Assembly: GCA_013398295.1 (NCBI GenBank)
Contig: VZSF01010148.1
Span: 124,001 to 188,000 of the forward strand
Direction: 5' to 3'
DNA length: 64,000 nucleotides
Source: Chionis minor
Lineage: Eukaryota; Chordata; Aves; Charadriiformes; Chionididae
This document shows positions 60,334 to 64,000 of the stretch, in pieces (the stretch's first letter is position 1; each line of letters begins with the position of its first letter). A program made the position numbers and the translations under genes. Under the pieces are notes generated by a model that saw only the letters and a list, made by a program, of their open reading frames with translations, was not told the DNA's origin and made no database searches.

Positions 60334-61746
60334 AAGTTGCTTCCACTAATATTTTTGGCTTGCTTTGCTGTGGTTTAACATTTATTTTGCTGGGGATTAT
60401 ACTCTTCCTCTCTTTTCTTTCTTTGGACACAGCTCCCATATTTTGGAGTAAGTATTTTCATTTGGAATGGTATCTATTACACTGCTGTTTAACTATGCCA
60501 CCTGCTTCTGGCCGTGGCTCATTCAGAGTCCTTTTTTATCAATGCTATTGATGATTGGCATACATTTATTCTTTTAAAAGTATGCGTGCTACTTGCATAT
60601 ATTTTACCCTTTTAACTGCTATTTCCAATTCTCCCTTAAAGAGCTTCCTCATTTTTATATATTTCCCCAACTATTTCTCAAAAGTATTTTAGTGGAGATT
60701 TATATGTCACTGAGGAACACAAAAATCTCTGAATTGCTTTTTAAATGTTCACGAAGCATAGAAATCAGACAACAAAACAAAATAATAAAAAGACCTAAGG
60801 AAAGCTGTCCTTCAGCTCTCCTTCTGATTCACATACTAACTAAACCTTCTCCATCTGATTCACATACTAACTCAGAAGTTAATATTCCATCAGTGTTTGT
60901 TTCATAAATTTGCACGGCTCTACATTAACATCATCCATAGCATCATCGGGGCCAGGAGGGGGCAAAACAAATGTAGAACCTAGCATTATATACTCACATA
61001 CCAGAGAGACGGGCATGCTGTAAGAACTCGAAGAAAGTATTTTTAGTTGTCCCTGAAAGTACATTGATGTAGGTTTCTATCATATTAAATCCTAGCAAAC
61101 AATTTGTGATCAAGGTACCAGACTGAATTCTTTGTTCTCTGAAAAAGGATTTAAAATTATCTTTGTGAAAAACTCGAAGCATAATTAGATTGTGATGCCT
61201 GGCTAAATGGAAACATGATTTTGGTTGCACGTATTCCACCTTTCATGCAAGGTGCAGTGTGGTAAACCTCCTTCAGCAAACCTCTCTGTGAAGACTACAA
61301 ATTAAGCCACAATAGATTCTAACTGCAGCTTCAGCCTTTGTGTAGACCCTTAGGATTTTTTGTGCTGTCTCTCTTGGCAAGTTATATGTTCATCTTCTTA
61401 AAGTAATAACTGGAAATACAACACAATGTAAATGTAAGGGGCACATATTATTAATGCAGCTATTAAGAAGAAGAATGCAATACAAAGAATGTCCTGTTTG
61501 CATAAAACTTGGGACTTGACTGCTATGTCATTAAGTATCCCTTGATCCTTTTGCAGGAATATGACAATGCTTGTGCCCTGCAAAATTTCTTTTCTTTAAT
61601 ATCTGTAAATGTAAATAGATAGTTATGAAGCTACCTCTCTATATTTCTATCATCTGCTTTAAATAACAAGTGAATCTTTATTTCTTTTTAGAGACCACGT
61701 TACATATCTTTCACAAACAGGAGTATTTGTGTAGATAACGTACCAC
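60334..61746. other. Unique or decayed repeat DNA
   Basis: No gene. The first few hundred bases may hold more of the ancient LINE on the minus strand but are too diverged to align by eye. A 19-bp sequence TCTGATTCACATACTAACT occurs at 60823-60841 and 60854-60872. Confidence 0.5.
60823..60872. repeat. 31-bp-period direct repeat
   Basis: TCTGATTCACATACTAACT is present twice without mismatch, 31 bp apart, a simple local duplication. Confidence 0.9.
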
Positions 61747-61754
61747 ATATATAT

Positions 61755-61822
<68 letters not shown>
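61747..61822. repeat. (TATATG)n/(TGTATG)n hexanucleotide array
   Basis: Roughly five TATATG-type units pass abruptly into about six TGTATG units and back to TATATG, forming a compound microsatellite. It is AT/GT-alternating and probably polymorphic. The minus-strand open frame of alternating TH and IH residues over it is an artefact. Confidence 0.95.
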
Positions 61823-63520
61823 CAAATGTATACAAATACACATCTAATGTTGCTTATGCATATGTGCTCTATGCGCATAATGGTACAAAATAGATGCTTT
61901 TTTTTTTTTCAAGAGAGTAAGACGACAGCATTCCTGCCAATGGAAAAGAAGAGCTGAATTAGTTCTTTATTTTCCGCTTTGAGATTTGAATCCTGTAAGA
62001 AAGCCAGTAATTTTTAAAAATGGAAGAAATAAGACGGGAAGTCTGGAAAAACAGATGTCATTGTAAATGACAAATAAGAACGCAATCCTGTTCAAGAAAA
62101 ATGTCTGTTCAGAAATTTTCCAATCTGATGTGATTTTTTTTAATGAAAGCTTGAGTGGAGAATAATAACTCTGAAGTAAATCTTACAACTGAAATAATGT
62201 ATTATGGACTTAATCAGTTTATTTTTAATTAAATTGAAATTTAATGCTTTTTTTAATTAAAACATTGCTTAGGAGAGGAGAAGACATGCATAAAGGAGAG
62301 CTTTTATCAGAGATTTTGTAATCAGCCTAGTTCTGAACTCAGTGAAGCAAAGTGCATAGCCCGTAGCAGTTGACCTAGAAAATACTGCTCCGAAATGATC
62401 TGGGGAAAGCTGACACTATCCTTCTGCGTTTGTCAGACATACCAGGGTTTGGGGCGATCAAAAATGGCTTTAAACCCTTCAGTTTATTTCTGGTTCTGTT
62501 TCTCACAATAATATTGAACCAATTTATTGTTACTATGGAATGAGTGAAAAGCAACGGAATAGCAAAGAGAGACTTGTACGTTTAGCCGGAGCCACGCTTT
62601 GTCATTTTATCATACGAGCTCTGTCAGCTGGCAGCAACATGAGTAATCTAAGCTTCAAACAATATCGTTCTGCAGATAAATCAATGAATGCAGACAGAAA
62701 CAAGCTAAGTCTATTTTAGACAGCCTAATGATCGGTCGTTTTTTCTAATAGCTTGTCAGACTTCAACCTGTCAAGCTTGAAGATTTAGGGACACTGATTC
62801 ACTGGAGATTTCCTGATTGCATTCCTGCTGGGCTATCTACGAATCACAATAGGAGACTCCTAGGAAAAGGGGAGAAAATGGATGGCCTTCAGGCCTTTAT
62901 GAGGCACAGGTTATTGTCATGCCTCAACTAAACCCTAATTACTCTGATTAACAATGCAAGCCTGTCACTACTCACGCATAGTGGTGAAAAAGTTTGCAGT
63001 AATGACTACGAAATTCTGCCACTTCTGCTCAGGCCTTCACACGTGCCTTACTGGGGCTTTGTCTGCCTTGCGTGCCATTCCCCCAGCTGCTGTTATGCCA
63101 TTCCCACAGCTGCTGTTTCCAAAATAACGTTGCCAGGGTGAGCCCCATTTGCAATTCAGACCGGACCTGAATGCGCTCTGTGGGATCAACTGACTCACGA
63201 GATGGGCTGCAGGATTTAAAACACGTTGAAACGTCACTGGCTCTGCGTATCACGTTTCTTGCTTCTTCATATTAACTTTCCTCTTGAAATCAAAGTGCCG
63301 TGGTAGGTTGGCGTTCAAATGTAATGTCATCTTTCTGTGTATATATGTGTATATATTTAGTATCTTACCTGCCTCAGAGCTTTTTCGCTGCTTAGCCATT
63401 AAATGTCTCTGAGGTATAATGGAAATAATACTTCAGCCAGGTGTCTGCAACAGCATATGCACATCTACTTACAAGGAAATATCCAGTAGTTTAGTGAGAG
63501 GTATGGCATTGCTTTCATTT
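61823..63520. other. Unique non-coding DNA
   Basis: No gene recognised. An AT-rich cluster with TTTAATTAA-like cores lies at about 62,218-62,265, and a 23-bp tandem duplication at 63073-63118. Confidence 0.6.
63073..63118. repeat. 23-bp tandem duplication
   Basis: TGCCATTCCCCCAGCTGCTG plus three bases (63073-63095) is repeated at 63096-63118 with two mismatches, each copy holding a CAGCTG E-box. Confidence 0.9.
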
Positions 63521-63541
63521 GGGGGGTGGGAGGGGGTGGGG
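63521..63541 (+). other. G-quadruplex motif
   Basis: G6-T-G3-A-G5-T-G4 meets the canonical four-tract, short-loop G-quadruplex pattern with single-base loops, which usually form very stable structures. It lies in otherwise AT-rich DNA and no gene start is evident nearby. Confidence 0.85.
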
Positions 63542-64000
63542 AGAAAAAGAAATACCTTTCGAAATAGAGGAAAGACTTTATTTCCAGGGAAAAATTGTAT
63601 TTTGAGATTGCAGTCACCTATACAGCTTTGCTAATGTCCCAGAACGCTTGCCCTCTCATCTTCTATTAACCCTGTGGCCTAATCCTGCCGTCATCAAAAC
63701 TGACTGCGAAATTCTCTAACAAACTCCTGGTACCACCGGAATTACCAGCGAAGTTCCCTTTAGCATTGGTGGCCGGTTCCAGAGCCAGGGATACAGGGCC
63801 CTGGTACCCAGGGGACATGGGGAGGACATGGCAGAGACGAGGGAGAAAAAGTTGTGTCCCAACACAAACATCAGTGATGGTCAGGGTGTGAAAGCGGACC
63901 TGGGAACCCAGTTTAGATGTGCACAGTAAGAACGAATGTCACTGTTACTGGTTCAAGGTGGGAACGTGTTCCTCCATCTCTGACTGGTAAGCCCTGGCTC
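63542..64000. other. Unique non-coding DNA
   Basis: No gene recognised. GC content rises towards the end of the window (about 63,730-63,830), but no coding frame or repeat was identified. Confidence 0.6.

Noticed and set aside
61659..61841. 60-codon minus-strand frame rich in TH and IH
   Set aside because: It is a translation of the hexanucleotide microsatellite.
1..64000. CRISPR arrays, tRNA, rRNA or operon-like gene clusters
   Set aside because: I saw no regularly spaced repeats, cloverleaf-type sequences with intact A and B boxes, rRNA signatures or consecutive long genes. The sequence is vertebrate nuclear DNA.

Overview
The window is vertebrate nuclear DNA and almost certainly avian. 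It carries a CR1 LINE fragment with the avian-type 3' end, a second short CR1 tail, and a solo ERVL-like LTR of a type I remember from many neoavian genomes. It also holds scattered older amniote repeats (L3/CR1-type LINE, MIR/CORE-SINE-like, palindromic MITE-like), is AT-rich overall with GC-rich islets, and has low repeat density. The species cannot be told from the sequence alone. There is no bacterial-style gene organisation, and nothing resembles an operon, CRISPR array or plasmid.

No complete gene could be identified. Nearly all long open frames are chance frames in intergenic or intronic DNA. They often lack an ATG, occur on both strands, or lie inside the LTR.

Layout. 1-13.7 kb: unique AT-rich DNA with microsatellites, a MITE-like relic (3.78 kb), a possible 5' exon (8.44 kb) and a broken minus-strand coding-like frame (12.4-12.7 kb). 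13.76-13.94 kb: CR1 tail on the plus strand. 14.4-14.67 kb: possible minus-strand 3'-terminal exon. 16.46-16.53 kb: possible small phase 1-1 exon. 19-27 kb: unique DNA with GC-rich islets, a 15-bp minisatellite and a broken coding-like remnant at 26.8-27.0 kb. 31.68-32.82 kb: solo LTR. 36.9-37.2 kb: an open frame that begins exactly at a good splice acceptor. 39.9-40.0 kb: CpG-rich islet. 40.25-40.78 kb: CR1 on the minus strand with its last 146 ORF2 codons intact. 44.9-45.1 kb: another coding-like frame. 52.7-54.4 kb: ancient SINE/MITE relics. 57.3-58.1 kb: complex sequence that looks like conserved non-coding DNA. 59.6-60.3 kb: ancient L3/CR1-type LINE fragments. 61.7 kb: hexanucleotide array. 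63.5 kb: G-quadruplex motif.

The window is best read as an intergenic region or a large intron. The points worth following up are the few coding-like islands and the old repeat relics. I found no convincing new biological system.
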